Shown here piece after piece: positions 46,210 through 55,329 of a stretch of DNA of 64,000 bases. The position numbers and the translations under genes were made by a program. The notes under the pieces were generated by a model that saw only the letters and a program-made list of their open reading frames with translations, was not told the origin of the DNA and made no database searches. The DNA comes from Agarivorans sp. Toyoura001 (lineage in GTDB: Bacteria; Pseudomonadota; Gammaproteobacteria; Enterobacterales; Celerinatantimonadaceae), in the NCBI RefSeq assembly GCF_005405585.1, contig NZ_BJEQ01000001.1, positions 434,001 to 498,000 of the forward strand, read 5' to 3'. The first letter of the stretch is position 1. Each line of letters begins with the position of its first letter.

Positions 46210-47322
46210 TTATTCCTGGTCAATGTACTCAACAACTTCAAGACCAAAGCCAGAAAGCGCGTGATAACGTTTCGGAGAGCTTAACAAACGCATTTTACTC
46301 ACACCTAAATCAGCCAATATTTGAGAGCCTACACCCACGGTGCGAGAGGCACTTTGCTGACGCTTTTGTGGTGGTGTTTCGCCACGGTCCTGCAACGCGA
46401 AGGCTTTGACTTGTTCAATCAAGTTTTCAGCATCGTCGTCGGTACTTAACAACACCAAAACACCATTTTCATTAGAGATCTTTTCTAATGCTTTATCCAG
46501 CGGCCAGCTCATTTTTCCGGCTCGGTCACTGCCTAATAAGTCACTAAAGGTATTGTGCAAGTGCACACGAACCAAAGTGGCTTGATCTTCTTTAACTTCG
46601 CCAGCTTGCATCACAAAGTGTACTTTCTCGTCGATAGTATCGCGGTAAGTAATCAGCTTAAAATCACCATGACGGCTAGGCATTTTACATTCTGCCACTC
46701 GCTCAATGGTGGTTTCATTGTTATTGCGGTATTCAATAAGGTCTGCAATCGTGCCCATTTTTAAGTCGTGTTCTTTACAGAACACTTCTAGATCGGGGCG
46801 ACGCGCCATGGTGCCATCTTGGTTAAGAATTTCAACAATCACTGCAGCAGGTTCCCGCCCAGCCAAACGGGCTAAATCAGTTCCGGCCTCGGTGTGACCA
46901 GCACGCGTTAGTACTCCGCCTTCTTGTGCCATTAACGGGAAAATATGCCCAGGCATAACAATGTCACTAGGTTTTGCATCGCGAGCAACAGCCGCTTGAA
47001 CGGTGCGTGAGCGATCAGCAGCAGAAATACCTGTAGTGACGCCTTGAGCGGCTTCTATAGACACCGTGAAATTAGTGGCAAATTGCTCGGTATTTACATC
47101 CACCATTAACGGCAACTTAAGTTGCTGGCAGCGCTCTCTGGTCATTGGTAAACAAATCAGACCACGCCCATAGGTGGCCATAAAGTTAATGGCTTCAGGC
47201 GTCACCATATCAGCAGCCATGATTAAATCGCCTTCATTCTCGCGATCTTCATCGTCCATGAGTACTACCATCTTGCCATGGCGTAAATCTTCAATAATTT
47301 CTTCGATACTGCTTAGTGACAT
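46210..47322 (-). CDS. ribBA: 3,4-dihydroxy-2-butanone-4-phosphate synthase with degenerate GTP cyclohydrolase II domain
   Basis: 370 residues. The N-terminal RibB domain (1-200) is intact: [17 protein letters not shown] near 22-38, [20 protein letters not shown] near 85-104, and [14 protein letters not shown] near 142-155. The C-terminal RibA-like domain has the fold pattern, but residues 251-272 read [19 protein letters not shown] instead of the zinc-binding C-x10-C-x-C region, and the RQEGRG-type loop is also gone. It therefore should not hydrolyse GTP; such RibBX-type proteins are known in Proteobacteria. A separate ribA must exist elsewhere in the genome. Confidence 0.92.
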   Translation of the reverse strand: MSLSSIEEIIEDLRHGKMVVLMDDEDRENEGDLIMAADMVTPEAINFMATYGRGLICLPMTRERCQQLKLPLMVDVNTEQFATNFTVSIEAAQGVTTGISAADRSRTVQAAVARDAKPSDIVMPGHIFPLMAQEGGVLTRAGHTEAGTDLARLAGREPAAVIVEILNQDGTMARRPDLEVFCKEHDLKMGTIADLIEYRNNNETTIERVAECKMPSRHGDFKLITYRDTIDEKVHFVMQAGEVKEDQATLVRVHLHNTFSDLLGSDRAGKMSWPLDKALEKISNENGVLVLLSTDDDAENLIEQVKAFALQDRGETPPQKRQQSASRTVGVGSQILADLGVSKMRLLSSPKRYHALSGFGLEVVEYIDQE

Positions 47323-47388
47323 AGCAAAACCTTTCTTACCTAAGGGGTGTTATTTATAGTTATTAGTGCATTTCATTATTGCTACTGG

Positions 47389-48045
47389 CTACTTTAAAAA
47401 GCCATGTTGCGCCAAAAATGCAGTATTGATGTTTGATTCGTTTTTACTCTCTTCAGCATAGCCGATTAGGCGCTCAACATAACGGGCAATCACATCAACC
47501 TCTAGGTTAATTTTTTGCCCTGGCGCCCATTGCGAGATAGTCGTTTGCTCTGCGGTGTGGGGGATAATGGTTAAACGCAGCTGCTGTTGTTGAACTTCAT
47601 TTACCGTAAGACTAATCCCATCTATGGTTATTGAGCCTTTATGAGCAATATAGCGAGCCAGCTCGTTAGGAACTTTTAACCAAATGTTTACTGCCCTAGC
47701 ACTAGGGCTAATACTCACCACTTCCGCTAAGCCATCTACATGGCCGCTAACAATATGGCCGCCAAAACGATTAGTGGCGAGCATGGCTTTTTCTAGGTTC
47801 ACCTTATCGCCCTGCTTACATTTAGCCAAAGAGGTTAAACTAAGAGTCTCGGTGGAAACATCGGCGCAAAAGTAATCACTACCAAATTCAACCACCGTTA
47901 AGCAAATACCATTTACGGCGATACTGTCGCCCAGATGCACATCAGCCATGTCTAAACTGGAACAGGCGATATGTAAACGCACGTCTCCGCTGCGCTTTTC
48001 AATGCTCTTGATAATGCCAAGGGCTTCGATAATTCCAGTAAACAT
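47389..48045 (-). CDS. ribE: Riboflavin synthase, alpha subunit
   Basis: 218 residues in two similar lumazine-binding halves: MFTGIIEALG at the start and the second barrel from about residue 98 (RFGGHIVSGHVDGLAEV). The conserved NGICLTV and DGISLTV motifs appear once in each half. It dismutates two molecules of dimethylribityllumazine to riboflavin. Its start shares one base with the end of ribD. The symbol ribC is also used for this enzyme. Confidence 0.96.
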   Translation of the reverse strand: MFTGIIEALGIIKSIEKRSGDVRLHIACSSLDMADVHLGDSIAVNGICLTVVEFGSDYFCADVSTETLSLTSLAKCKQGDKVNLEKAMLATNRFGGHIVSGHVDGLAEVVSISPSARAVNIWLKVPNELARYIAHKGSITIDGISLTVNEVQQQQLRLTIIPHTAEQTTISQWAPGQKINLEVDVIARYVERLIGYAEESKNESNINTAFLAQHGFLK

Positions 48046-49178
48046 TATTGTGCACCCTTTGCTTGTGGGATCCAGATAGTTTTAATGTCGGGGCCTACGC
48101 GGCGGGTTTCAAGGCATTGCCAAGAATTTAACTGATTCATCTCAGTAAAACCCTCTAGGCCTATTAAGCTTTGTGCATCGGCGCCCATCAACTTACCAGC
48201 TTGATAACAAATTAGCTCATCGACCAGCTTTGCTTTAATCAGTGCGGCCGCAAAATTTGCTCCTGCTTCCACCCACACATCGTTGATTTCAGCTTCCGCT
48301 AGCTGTTGCATCAACTCACTCAAGCTCTGGTCTGAATCACTTATGATAAATTGCTTATCAGCGGCTACTTGCGACTGAAGTTGGGTTCCCGCTAGCCACA
48401 GTGACTTGGGATGTTTGAATATGTTTAAAGATTGAGAAGCCGCAGATAAACGTTGCTGACGATCCACCACTATACGCAATGGCTGGCGTAAGCTCTGTTG
48501 CTCTAAATGGTGGGTTAAACTACCTAACTCATTATGGCGAACATTTAAACTCGCGTTATCTCTAAGCACAGTGGTAGCGGTAGACAAAATAGCATGGCTG
48601 CGAGCGCGTTCACGTTGAACATCGCTCCGTGAATAAGAAGAAGTAATCCACTTACTTTCGCCATTCGATAAAGCGGTTTTGGCATCTATCGAGCCAGCCA
48701 GCTTTAAACGTACAAATGGGCGCTTACGTTCCACTCGGCATAAAAAGCCAGGGTTTAGCGCCCTCGCTGCTGATTCCATTAAGCCAGTGCGAACTTTAAT
48801 GCCCGCCTGTTCTAACATACCAATGCCTCGACCAGCGACTTGCGGATTAGGGTCAACCATCGCAATAATCACTTCGGCGACTTGCTCTTCTATCAACATG
48901 CTTGCGCAAGCGGGTGTTCGGCCTACGTGGCTGCAAGGCTCTAGGGTGACATAGGCAAGTGCACCCACTACGCTATGACCAGCTTCTTTAGCCTTTACTA
49001 CCGCGTTAACTTCGGCATGCCCTTCACCAGCCTTTTGATGATAACCTTCACCAATAATCTGGCCATTTTTCACCAGTACACAACCCACATTTGGATTAGG
49101 CGCGGTAGTGTAAGTTCCTAACTCAGCAAGGCGTAGCGCTCTTGCCATATATTGGCAATCTTGAGGGCTAAAACTCAC
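48045..49178 (-). CDS. ribD: Bifunctional diaminohydroxyphosphoribosylaminopyrimidine deaminase/reductase
   Basis: 377 residues. The N-terminal deaminase domain has the zinc motif HAEVNAV (about 54-60) and PCSHVGRTPAC (about 81-91). The C-terminal reductase begins near residue 150 (RPFVRLKLAGSIDAKTALSNGESKWITS) and ends with the NADPH-binding region VWVEAGANFAAALI. It performs two consecutive steps after GTP cyclohydrolase II. It follows nrdR with no intergenic base, so both are in one operon. Confidence 0.96.
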   Translation of the reverse strand: MSFSPQDCQYMARALRLAELGTYTTAPNPNVGCVLVKNGQIIGEGYHQKAGEGHAEVNAVVKAKEAGHSVVGALAYVTLEPCSHVGRTPACASMLIEEQVAEVIIAMVDPNPQVAGRGIGMLEQAGIKVRTGLMESAARALNPGFLCRVERKRPFVRLKLAGSIDAKTALSNGESKWITSSYSRSDVQRERARSHAILSTATTVLRDNASLNVRHNELGSLTHHLEQQSLRQPLRIVVDRQQRLSAASQSLNIFKHPKSLWLAGTQLQSQVAADKQFIISDSDQSLSELMQQLAEAEINDVWVEAGANFAAALIKAKLVDELICYQAGKLMGADAQSLIGLEGFTEMNQLNSWQCLETRRVGPDIKTIWIPQAKGAQ

Positions 49179-49628
49179 TTATTTTTCCAATTTTGCAATT
49201 TCGTCACTAAACTCTTTAATGTCTTCAAAGGAGTGGTATACCGAAGCAAAGCGCACATAAGCCACTTTATCGAGGCTAATTAGCTGCTCCATCACAATCT
49301 TACCAATGAACTTGGTTTCAACTTCACGCTCGCCGGTGGCGCGGAGTTGAGACTTAATTTTATTTACTGACTGCTCAACTTGGTCAACACTCACCGGACG
49401 CTTCTCTAGCGCTCGCATCATGCCTGCTCGCATTTTCTCTTCGTTAAAAGGTTCTCTTATCCCATTGCCTTTAATGACTCGAGGCATGACCAATTCAGCT
49501 AACTCAAATGAAGTAAAGCGCTCATGGCACTCTGAACACTCACGGCGTCTTCTCACCTGATGGCCATCAGCCACTAGACGTGAGTCAATAACCTTAGTTT
49601 CATGGGCGGAGCAAAATGGACAGTGCAT
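49179..49628 (-). CDS. nrdR: Transcriptional repressor NrdR
   Basis: 149 residues, the family length. The N-terminal zinc ribbon has CPFC (residues 3-6) and [12 protein letters not shown] (about 31-42), followed by an ATP-cone domain (about 49-139, [28 protein letters not shown]). It represses ribonucleotide reductase genes according to the ATP/dATP balance by binding NrdR boxes. It is the promoter-proximal gene of the ribD operon, the common arrangement in this class. Confidence 0.97.
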   Translation of the reverse strand: MHCPFCSAHETKVIDSRLVADGHQVRRRRECSECHERFTSFELAELVMPRVIKGNGIREPFNEEKMRAGMMRALEKRPVSVDQVEQSVNKIKSQLRATGEREVETKFIGKIVMEQLISLDKVAYVRFASVYHSFEDIKEFSDEIAKLEK

Positions 49629-49982
49629 GGGTGTTCCTTTAGTTAGATATGTAACGATTTTATCCGCTTAACAGGCCAAGGTACAGATCAGTAAAAACTT
49701 AAGCGCTGAAAACTTAAGGATTAATGGACGAGTGCTCTGCAGCAAGTAACATTTCATTAGCACTGTTTTTTTAATAAGTGAAAAGCGAAGACCAACGCTC
49801 AGTTTGCTTTAAATATCTAAAAATTATAATCCCAAATAGCCAAATATAAACTGTTGAATGAAATAGACTTTTATTAGTTCCGTTGATCCCCAAGTGTAAT
49901 GTAGTAACCAATTACTACCCCTTACACTCTGCTAGCCCTTATCCTGCCATTGAAATGTAAACAAATTGTTAAGGTGAGAGTG
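49629..49982. other. Divergent intergenic region between nrdR and the DJ-1/PfpI gene
   Basis: 354 AT-rich bases with no supported gene. It holds the promoters of both flanking genes. A perfect 7-bp inverted repeat, annotated separately, lies 65 bases before the DJ-1/PfpI start. No flavin riboswitch pattern was recognised. Confidence 0.5.
49901..49918. promoter_or_regulatory. Inverted repeat upstream of the DJ-1/PfpI gene, operator candidate
   Basis: GTAGTAA and TTACTAC are exact complements around CCAA. The position fits promoter-region control of the gene at 49983. No regulator is assigned. Confidence 0.3.
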
Positions 49983-50543
49983 ATGGCTAAAGTACTTATT
50001 ATTGCGGGCGATTTTGTTGAAGATTATGAATTGATGGTGCCGTTTCAAGCACTACAAATGGTAGGGCATAATGTTGTTGCCGTTTGCCCAGAAAAGCAAT
50101 CAGGTGAGCAGATAAAAACCGCGATTCACGATTTCGAAGGTGACCAAACTTACAGCGAAAAGCCAGGGCACAATTTTACTCTTAACGGCAGCTTTGATGA
50201 AATAGTTGCCGATGATTTTGACGCACTATTGTTGCCTGGCGGCCGTGCGCCTGAATACCTGCGCTTAAACCCTCAAGTGCTAGAGATCATCAAAATCTTT
50301 GCCAATAAGCAGCAACCCATAGCGGCGGTATGCCATGGTGCCCAGTTGTTAACGGCGGCAGGTATTGCCTCTGGCAGACACATTTCTGCCTACCCTGCTT
50401 GTGCGCCAGAAGTAACCGCAGCCGGCGGCGACTATGCTGATATTGCCGTAGACCAAGCAATAACAGACGGAAACTTGGTCACCGCCCCCGCATGGCCCGC
50501 CCATCCTCAATGGCTAGCTCAATTTAACGCATTGTTAAAATAA
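49983..50543 (+). CDS. DJ-1/PfpI family protein
   Basis: 186 residues from ATG 49983, chosen because AAGG lies just upstream and the sequence then opens with the family strand [15 protein letters not shown]. The nucleophile elbow [13 protein letters not shown] (Cys near residue 119) and the acidic residue in the first loop match the glutamine-amidotransferase-like DJ-1/PfpI fold. Members act as chaperones, glyoxalases, deglycase-type enzymes or peptidases, so the exact activity is unclear. No signal peptide is seen. Confidence 0.9.
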   Translation: MAKVLIIAGDFVEDYELMVPFQALQMVGHNVVAVCPEKQSGEQIKTAIHDFEGDQTYSEKPGHNFTLNGSFDEIVADDFDALLLPGGRAPEYLRLNPQVLEIIKIFANKQQPIAAVCHGAQLLTAAGIASGRHISAYPACAPEVTAAGGDYADIAVDQAITDGNLVTAPAWPAHPQWLAQFNALLK

Positions 50544-50575
50544 CCTAAGTGAAAGAGCAAGTTTTGACGTTTTGT

Positions 50576-50605
50576 ACCATGATTAGACTTCGATCTAATC
50601 ATGGT
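50576..50605. promoter_or_regulatory. Perfect 12-bp inverted repeat directly before the ribbon-helix-helix gene
   Basis: ACCATGATTAGA and TCTAATCATGGT are exact complements around a six-base loop. The right arm ends 10 bases before the probable start codon at 50616, so it covers the ribosome-binding region or forms an operator for the DNA-binding product. There is no T-run after it, which argues against a plain terminator for the upstream gene. Confidence 0.6.
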
Positions 50606-50615
50606 GAGATTTGTT

Positions 50616-50945
50616 ATGTGTGAGATCTATTCAGGTACTGAAGCCGAATTATTTGAGTTAAAGTCGCGTTCGGTGCGTTTAGACGGTGTGGTCACGAGTG
50701 TTCGTTTAGAAGCGATTTTCTGGCAGCTTTTAGAGCAAATAGCCGATGAAGCGGAACTGAGCCTAGCTGGTTTTCTAACCCAAATTTACCATGAAGTTTT
50801 GCAGCGAGAAGGCAAAGTGGGCAATTTCACTTCATTACTAAGGGTCGCCTGTACTACCCATTTAAATCAGGGCAAGCGCTTAGTGCTGCATCAAGGTACT
50901 ATTGAGCAAACAGCAGGCAAATCCTTTGCCCATAACACTGTGTAG
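50616..50945 (+). CDS. Ribbon-helix-helix DNA-binding protein
   Basis: 109 residues if begun at ATG 50616. This gives the N-terminus MCEIYSG, which matches what I recall of the family, whereas a start at 50601 would lie inside the inverted repeat. The ribbon-helix-helix region is SRSVRLDGVVTSVRLEAIFWQLLEQIADEAELSLAGFL (about 17-54). It has the RHH_4 layout, with a beta strand and two helices plus a helical C-terminal part (FTSLLRVACTTHLNQG). Such proteins are dimeric repressors or partners of other proteins. Autoregulation through the adjacent inverted repeat is a reasonable inference. Targets unknown. Confidence 0.82.
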   Translation: MCEIYSGTEAELFELKSRSVRLDGVVTSVRLEAIFWQLLEQIADEAELSLAGFLTQIYHEVLQREGKVGNFTSLLRVACTTHLNQGKRLVLHQGTIEQTAGKSFAHNTV

Positions 50946-50951
50946 TCATCG

Positions 50952-51044
50952 CTATTGAGCAATGATTAACAGCATAAAGCTTCCCCAAATTACAAACTGT
51001 AGAAAAACCATTCTTTTTGCGCTGGCCACTGGATTCATGTCCAT
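50952..51044 (-). CDS. Possible 30-residue single-pass membrane peptide
   Basis: Starts at ATG 51044 behind a purine-rich AGAGAGAG element seven bases upstream. After a short basic stretch (ASAKR) it contains one hydrophobic helix (MVFLQFVIWGSFMLLIIAQ), then stops. The helix recalls the first segment of NupG-like nucleoside transporters (FLQFFIWGSW), so it could also be a gene remnant. Its length allows chance occurrence, so confidence is low. Confidence 0.3.
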   Translation of the reverse strand: MDMNPVASAKRMVFLQFVIWGSFMLLIIAQ

Positions 51045-51236
51045 TGTTATTCTCTCTCTTTTGAAACTACCAACAATGCTGGTAATTTGACTTATCAATT
51101 AGATCTAAAAACTCAGCAAAAACAATACCAACTGCATGTTTGTTAAGCGTAGATCTAAACTATCCCTCCTTGGTTTGTGTTCCTATTCACATTTAGCCCG
51201 TAGAAACCCTAAGTTGGACTAAAAAACAGATACAAA

Positions 51237-51259
51237 AAAGGAGGCCATAAGCCTCCTTT
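51237..51259 (-). terminator. Rho-independent terminator of glyA
   Basis: Perfect 9-bp stem AAAGGAGGC / GCCTCCTTT with a five-base loop and a T-run in the minus-strand direction, 38 bases past the glyA stop. Confidence 0.85.
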
Positions 51260-51296
51260 CATTTATCTTGTCAGTCCCTGACTATAGATTGCTTAC

Positions 51297-52550
51297 TTAA
51301 GCATAGACCGGGAAACGCTGGCAAAGTTCTAACACTTGGCCTTTAACACGTTCGATAACTGCATCATCTTGTAAATTATCTAGTACATCACAGATCCAGC
51401 CCGCTAAGTCTTTAGCAGCAGCTACATCTAAACCACGACGGGTAATCGCAGGCGTACCGATACGCAAACCACTGGTCACAAATGGTGAACGAGGATCGTT
51501 TGGAACCGAGTTCTTGTTAACAGTGATGTTGGCGCGGCCTAGTGCTGCGTCAGCGTCTTTACCAGTAATGTCTTTGTCGATAAGGTCAACTAAGAACAAG
51601 TGGTTTTCAGTACCGTTAGATACAATTTTGTAACCACGCTCTTGTAGCACCGCCACCATCGCTTTTGCGTTATCCAATACCGCTTGTTGGTATTGCTTAA
51701 ACTCAGGCTCCATAGCTTCTTTAAAAGCTACTGCTTTAGCTGCAATAACATGCATTAAAGGACCGCCTTGGCCGCCAGGGAATACTGCAGAGTTTAATTT
51801 TTTCTCGATAACTTCGTTAGCACGAGCCAAAATCAAACCGCCACGTGGGCCAGCTAAGGTTTTATGCGTAGTGGTAGTCACTACGTCTGCAATAGGAACT
51901 GGGTTTGGGTATAAACCTGCAGCCACTAAACCAGCAATGTGTGCCATATCAACAAATAGGTAAGCACCTACTTCGTCAGCGATATCGCGAAAACGCTGCC
52001 AGTCAACCACACCTGAGTATGCTGAGAAACCAGCAATAATCATTTTTGGTTTGTGTTCTTTAGCTAGCTTTTCAACTTCAGCGTAATCTAGCTCGCCAGT
52101 TTCCGGATTAATTCCGTACTGAACAGCATTATAGATTTTACCTGAGAAGCTTACGCTGGCACCGTGAGTTAAGTGACCGCCATGAGCAAGGCTCATGCCT
52201 AGCACAGTGTCACCAGCATTTAGTAATGCCATAAAAACAGCTGAGTTAGCTTGTGAACCTGCATGAGGTTGCACGTTTGCGTAGTCTGCACCAAATAGCT
52301 GTTTAGCACGCTCAATAGCAAGTTCTTCAGCTTGGTCTACATACTCACAACCACCATAGTAACGCTTGCCAGGGTACCCTTCGGCGTACTTATTAGTAAG
52401 GTAAGAACCTTGCGCTTCCATTACCCGTGGGCTGGCGTAGTTCTCAGAAGCAATCAGCTCAATGTGCTCTTCTTGGCGAACTTCTTCTTTAGTAATGGCT
52501 TGCCATAATTCGGCATCGTAATCGGCGATATTCATATCACGCTTTAACAT
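51297..52550 (-). CDS. glyA: Serine hydroxymethyltransferase
   Basis: 417 residues, identical in length to the E. coli enzyme and very similar from the first residues ([17 protein letters not shown]). The PLP-binding lysine lies in [13 protein letters not shown] near residue 229, and HGGHLTHGA and [11 protein letters not shown] are present. It interconverts serine and glycine with transfer of a one-carbon unit to tetrahydrofolate. AGGAG lies seven bases before the ATG. It is monocistronic with its own terminator. Confidence 0.98.
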   Translation of the reverse strand: MLKRDMNIADYDAELWQAITKEEVRQEEHIELIASENYASPRVMEAQGSYLTNKYAEGYPGKRYYGGCEYVDQAEELAIERAKQLFGADYANVQPHAGSQANSAVFMALLNAGDTVLGMSLAHGGHLTHGASVSFSGKIYNAVQYGINPETGELDYAEVEKLAKEHKPKMIIAGFSAYSGVVDWQRFRDIADEVGAYLFVDMAHIAGLVAAGLYPNPVPIADVVTTTTHKTLAGPRGGLILARANEVIEKKLNSAVFPGGQGGPLMHVIAAKAVAFKEAMEPEFKQYQQAVLDNAKAMVAVLQERGYKIVSNGTENHLFLVDLIDKDITGKDADAALGRANITVNKNSVPNDPRSPFVTSGLRIGTPAITRRGLDVAAAKDLAGWICDVLDNLQDDAVIERVKGQVLELCQRFPVYA

Positions 52551-52856
52551 CAGTATCTCCTGACTCTTTTGTTACATGTTGGTGGGTGATTTTTCGAAGG
52601 CGCATTCTAACCTGAGTCCTTTTCAGATCACAGCAAAATTTTAAGCTCTAGGTTTACCTTGATAGCATAAACTTAACATAAACCCCGTATGGCGCATCGA
52701 AGTGAGATAGTGAGTGTAAAGGCACCTGTTTGCAATTCTCTCACCGCCTGCTTTGATCTTTATGAAATAAATTCACGTTAATTTAAGCATTACTTTTAGG
52801 TTTAATAAAGGCTAAGATGATAATGATTATCATCTACACTTAGAGTATTGACCCCT
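52551..52856. other. Divergent intergenic region between glyA and the ChaN-like gene
   Basis: 306 bases carrying the promoters of both genes. A Fur box lies next to the ChaN-like gene (separate entry). No glycine riboswitch or PurR-type site was recognised on the glyA side. Confidence 0.5.
52816..52834. promoter_or_regulatory. Fur box (ferric uptake regulator operator)
   Basis: The 19 bases GATGATAATGATTATCATC form a perfect 9-1-9 palindrome that closely follows the Fur consensus. It ends 22 bases before the ATG of the ChaN-like lipoprotein gene, where Fur-Fe(II) would block the promoter when iron is plentiful. Confidence 0.85.
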
Positions 52857-53855
52857 ATGTTATTTCGTCTTTCAAGTTTACTGTTTATCTTGGTCAGCTT
52901 AACGGCCTGCAGTACTAGCCAACCAAACACTGGTCTTCAACAAGCGAGCATCGCTGCCCCGTTAGAGACTTATTATGATTACCTCCTTTTTGACCCACAT
53001 GCTCAGCAAGTTCTCAACGATACTGAAACACTAGCCAGTTTGCTTGCAGATTCAAATGTGGTGTTATTTGGTGAGTACCATAGTCACCCAGGGATCCATT
53101 TAGCACAGTTACGTTTATTCCAATCTCTGCATGCGCAACACCATCAATTAAGCTTATCTTTGGAACAATTTGATCGTAGCCAACAAGCTTTAGTAAACGA
53201 GTATTTAAACAATGAGATCGGTGAAGAATGGTTGATTAAGCAAACTAACGCTTGGCCAAATTACCGTTCCGATTATCGGCCCTTAGTTGAATTCTCGAAG
53301 GCTAAGCACTTAAACGTTATTGCCGCCAACGCCCCTAAAGCGCATGTGACTTGTATAGGTAACGAGGGTTTGGCCTATTTAGACACGCTAGACTCGGAGC
53401 AGCGCCTTTTGTTGAGCCAAGAATTTACCGTAGATGATCCCGCTTACCAGCAACGCTTATTTGGAAATGCTCATCATGGCGACAGCCAACAAAGCCAAAA
53501 TCATTTTCTAGCCATGTTAGCCTGGGACGAGACCATGGCTGAGTCTATTGCCGCTCACTTTGGCAATGAAGAGAACCAACAAGTCATGCACATTGTGGGT
53601 AATTTTCATATCGAACAAAAACAAGGCACCTACTCACGGGTGCAACAACGTTTACCAAATTCAAAAATAAGCTCAGTGGTTGCAGTCAGTCAGCAAGAGT
53701 TTTTGGCACTCTCTATAGAAGAGCAACAAGCTAAGGGGGACTACCTTATCGTGGTGTTAAGTTTACCCAAACGTTACCAAAGTGCAGACAACCGCAAGGC
53801 GGAATACCAACATATTAAGCAGCGCTCTAATAAACAATGTAAAAGCATTAACTAA
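52857..53855 (+). CDS. ChaN-like haem-binding lipoprotein
   Basis: 332 residues from ATG 52857, which starts a lipoprotein signal (MLFRLSSLLFILVSLTAC, Cys18). An in-frame TTG nine bases earlier is less likely. The ChaN/Tiki-type domain is recognised by NVVLFGEYHSHPGIHLAQL near residue 66 (the GExHxxPxxH motif) and LSLEQFDRSQQALVNEYL near 101. ChaN of Campylobacter binds two haem groups and is iron regulated. The Fur box in front of this gene agrees with that. Likely at the outer membrane, in haem or iron acquisition. Confidence 0.86.
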   Translation: MLFRLSSLLFILVSLTACSTSQPNTGLQQASIAAPLETYYDYLLFDPHAQQVLNDTETLASLLADSNVVLFGEYHSHPGIHLAQLRLFQSLHAQHHQLSLSLEQFDRSQQALVNEYLNNEIGEEWLIKQTNAWPNYRSDYRPLVEFSKAKHLNVIAANAPKAHVTCIGNEGLAYLDTLDSEQRLLLSQEFTVDDPAYQQRLFGNAHHGDSQQSQNHFLAMLAWDETMAESIAAHFGNEENQQVMHIVGNFHIEQKQGTYSRVQQRLPNSKISSVVAVSQQEFLALSIEEQQAKGDYLIVVLSLPKRYQSADNRKAEYQHIKQRSNKQCKSIN

Positions 53856-54105
53856 CAGCAGGCTAGCAATAATCCTGAAATGTCCCTACTAGGCGACATC
53901 TTTTGTTGCAAAAATGTTAACAAAATAACTTAAATCCCTGTTATCACCCTATTTTTCTTTTACTTTTACTATCTAGGGCTTGCAGCTTAATAATATTGAG
54001 CCATAATCATATCAGCGGCTCACTCAACGCAGTGAATGGCTTTGCTTAATACGAATTGACGATTGATATCATTCGTTAGACTTGAACATAAAGGACGGAC
54101 TTACC

Positions 54106-54372
54106 ATGAATAAGTTTTTAGTTGCAGGCGCTATTGCTTCTACCATTTTACTAGCGGGTTGTTCTTCAAACACTACCGCTTTAGAAAACAACGTACAATC
54201 TCTAAGCGACAAAGTTGATGCACTATCTAACGAAGTTGCAGCTCTTCGAGCAGAGCAAAGCTCTTTGAGTGGCGACATCAAGTCAGCTCAAATGAGTGCT
54301 GACCAAGCTAAAGCTGAAGCTATGCGCGCTAACGAGCGTATCGACAACATCGCTTCTTCTTACACTAAGTAA
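54106..54372 (+). CDS. lpp: Lpp-type major outer membrane lipoprotein
   Basis: 88 residues from ATG 54106, with AAGGACGG upstream. Lipobox LAGC (Cys19) is followed by SSNTTALENNVQSLSDKV and heptad repeats typical of Braun lipoprotein, forming a trimeric coiled coil (about 25-80). The C-terminal residue is lysine (SSYTK), as needed for covalent attachment to meso-diaminopimelate of peptidoglycan by an L,D-transpeptidase. Such an enzyme is encoded by the convergent gene next door. Expected to be very abundant and to tether the outer membrane. Confidence 0.9.
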   Translation: MNKFLVAGAIASTILLAGCSSNTTALENNVQSLSDKVDALSNEVAALRAEQSSLSGDIKSAQMSADQAKAEAMRANERIDNIASSYTK

Positions 54373-54387
54373 GTTTAAACCGATGTG

Positions 54388-54417
54388 AAAAAGGAGATGC
54401 TATGGCATCTCCTTTTT
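54388..54417. terminator. Strong bidirectional terminator between lpp and the L,D-transpeptidase gene
   Basis: A 13-bp perfect stem AAAAAGGAGATGC / GCATCTCCTTTTT with a four-base loop and T-runs on both strands, 15 bases after the lpp stop. Confidence 0.92.
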
Positions 54418-55329
54418 TTATCCCTGATTTTCACCCACCATTAAAGCAATGCCTTGCTGGTTTTTCAGCGCTTGATTGACAACCGAAGAATCAACCCCCG
54501 CTTGAGTAATAAACTTAATATCATCTCTACTTAGCTTTAATGAAGTTGCTTGGCTTACATCTTCTTGTGAACGATTTAGCGGCTGATGCACTTCTAACAA
54601 GTACTCACCACTTGGCTCTAAGGAATGTTTAATCGATTGATCAATAATACGTACGGGTGTTTTCACATTAACTTGAGAAAACAAATACTCAATATCGTTC
54701 GGGAACAAGCGAATACAGCCAGAGCTCACTCGCAGGCCAACCCCAAATTCTTTGTTAGTGCCATGAATCAAATACTCACCATTGCCATAAGCCAATCGCA
54801 GCGCATATTCGCCCAATGGGTTTTCAGGTCCAGCTTGAACCACTTGCGGCAGAATGATGCCTTTTGCAGCGTATTCGTTTCGAATATTCTGAGTTGGTGT
54901 CCAAGTTGGTTTTTCTCGTTTCTGGCTAATATAAGTACTCATTTCAGGTGTTTCACGACCAATTCGACCAATGCCAATTGGCAATACATCTACTTGATGG
55001 TTATTTGGTCGAAAGTAGTACAAACGTAGTTCAGCCAAATTAACCACTACGCCTTTATGCTCAACATCAGGTAGTAGTATTTGAGTGGGGATAAGCAGCT
55101 GGCTATCCACTTCAGGTAAAAATGGGTCGACACCCTTATTGGCTGCCATTACAGCCAAAAAGCCTACGCCATAACGCTCGGCAATAAGCGCGATAGTTTC
55201 ACCTTTTTGGATCCGGTGCCACTGGTTGCCCCCCAATAAACGGCTACCATCATTGGGTAGGTCATAAGTTAAGGCGGAAGCCGTAAACGCCAGGCTAAGC
55301 GCTAGGCAAGCTAACAACAATCTTTTCAT
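54418..55329 (-). CDS. L,D-transpeptidase (YkuD family) with LysM domain
   Basis: 303 residues. A signal peptide ends near residue 19, a LysM peptidoglycan-binding domain covers about 37-85 (HRIQKGETIALIAERYGVG), and a YkuD catalytic domain covers about 93-225 with His189 in LIHGTN and the nucleophile Cys205 in SSGCIRL. This is the ErfK/YbiS/YcfS architecture. E. coli homologues attach Braun lipoprotein to peptidoglycan. Location next to lpp supports the same job here. It is preceded, with one base of overlap, by a small uncharacterised gene. Confidence 0.93.
   Translation of the reverse strand: MKRLLLACLALSLAFTASALTYDLPNDGSRLLGGNQWHRIQKGETIALIAERYGVGFLAVMAANKGVDPFLPEVDSQLLIPTQILLPDVEHKGVVVNLAELRLYYFRPNNHQVDVLPIGIGRIGRETPEMSTYISQKREKPTWTPTQNIRNEYAAKGIILPQVVQAGPENPLGEYALRLAYGNGEYLIHGTNKEFGVGLRVSSGCIRLFPNDIEYLFSQVNVKTPVRIIDQSIKHSLEPSGEYLLEVHQPLNRSQEDVSQATSLKLSRDDIKFITQAGVDSSVVNQALKNQQGIALMVGENQG

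Larger units (their letters stand above)
50946..51296. other. Region between the ribbon-helix-helix gene and glyA
   Basis: 351 bases. It contains one possible 30-codon minus-strand gene (listed separately) and the glyA terminator at its right end. The rest is AT-rich with no recognised element. Confidence 0.5.

Noticed and set aside
49629-49982. Possible flavin riboswitch before the riboflavin gene block.
   Set aside because: The leader of nrdR-ribD has none of the conserved RFN-element blocks that I can recognise.
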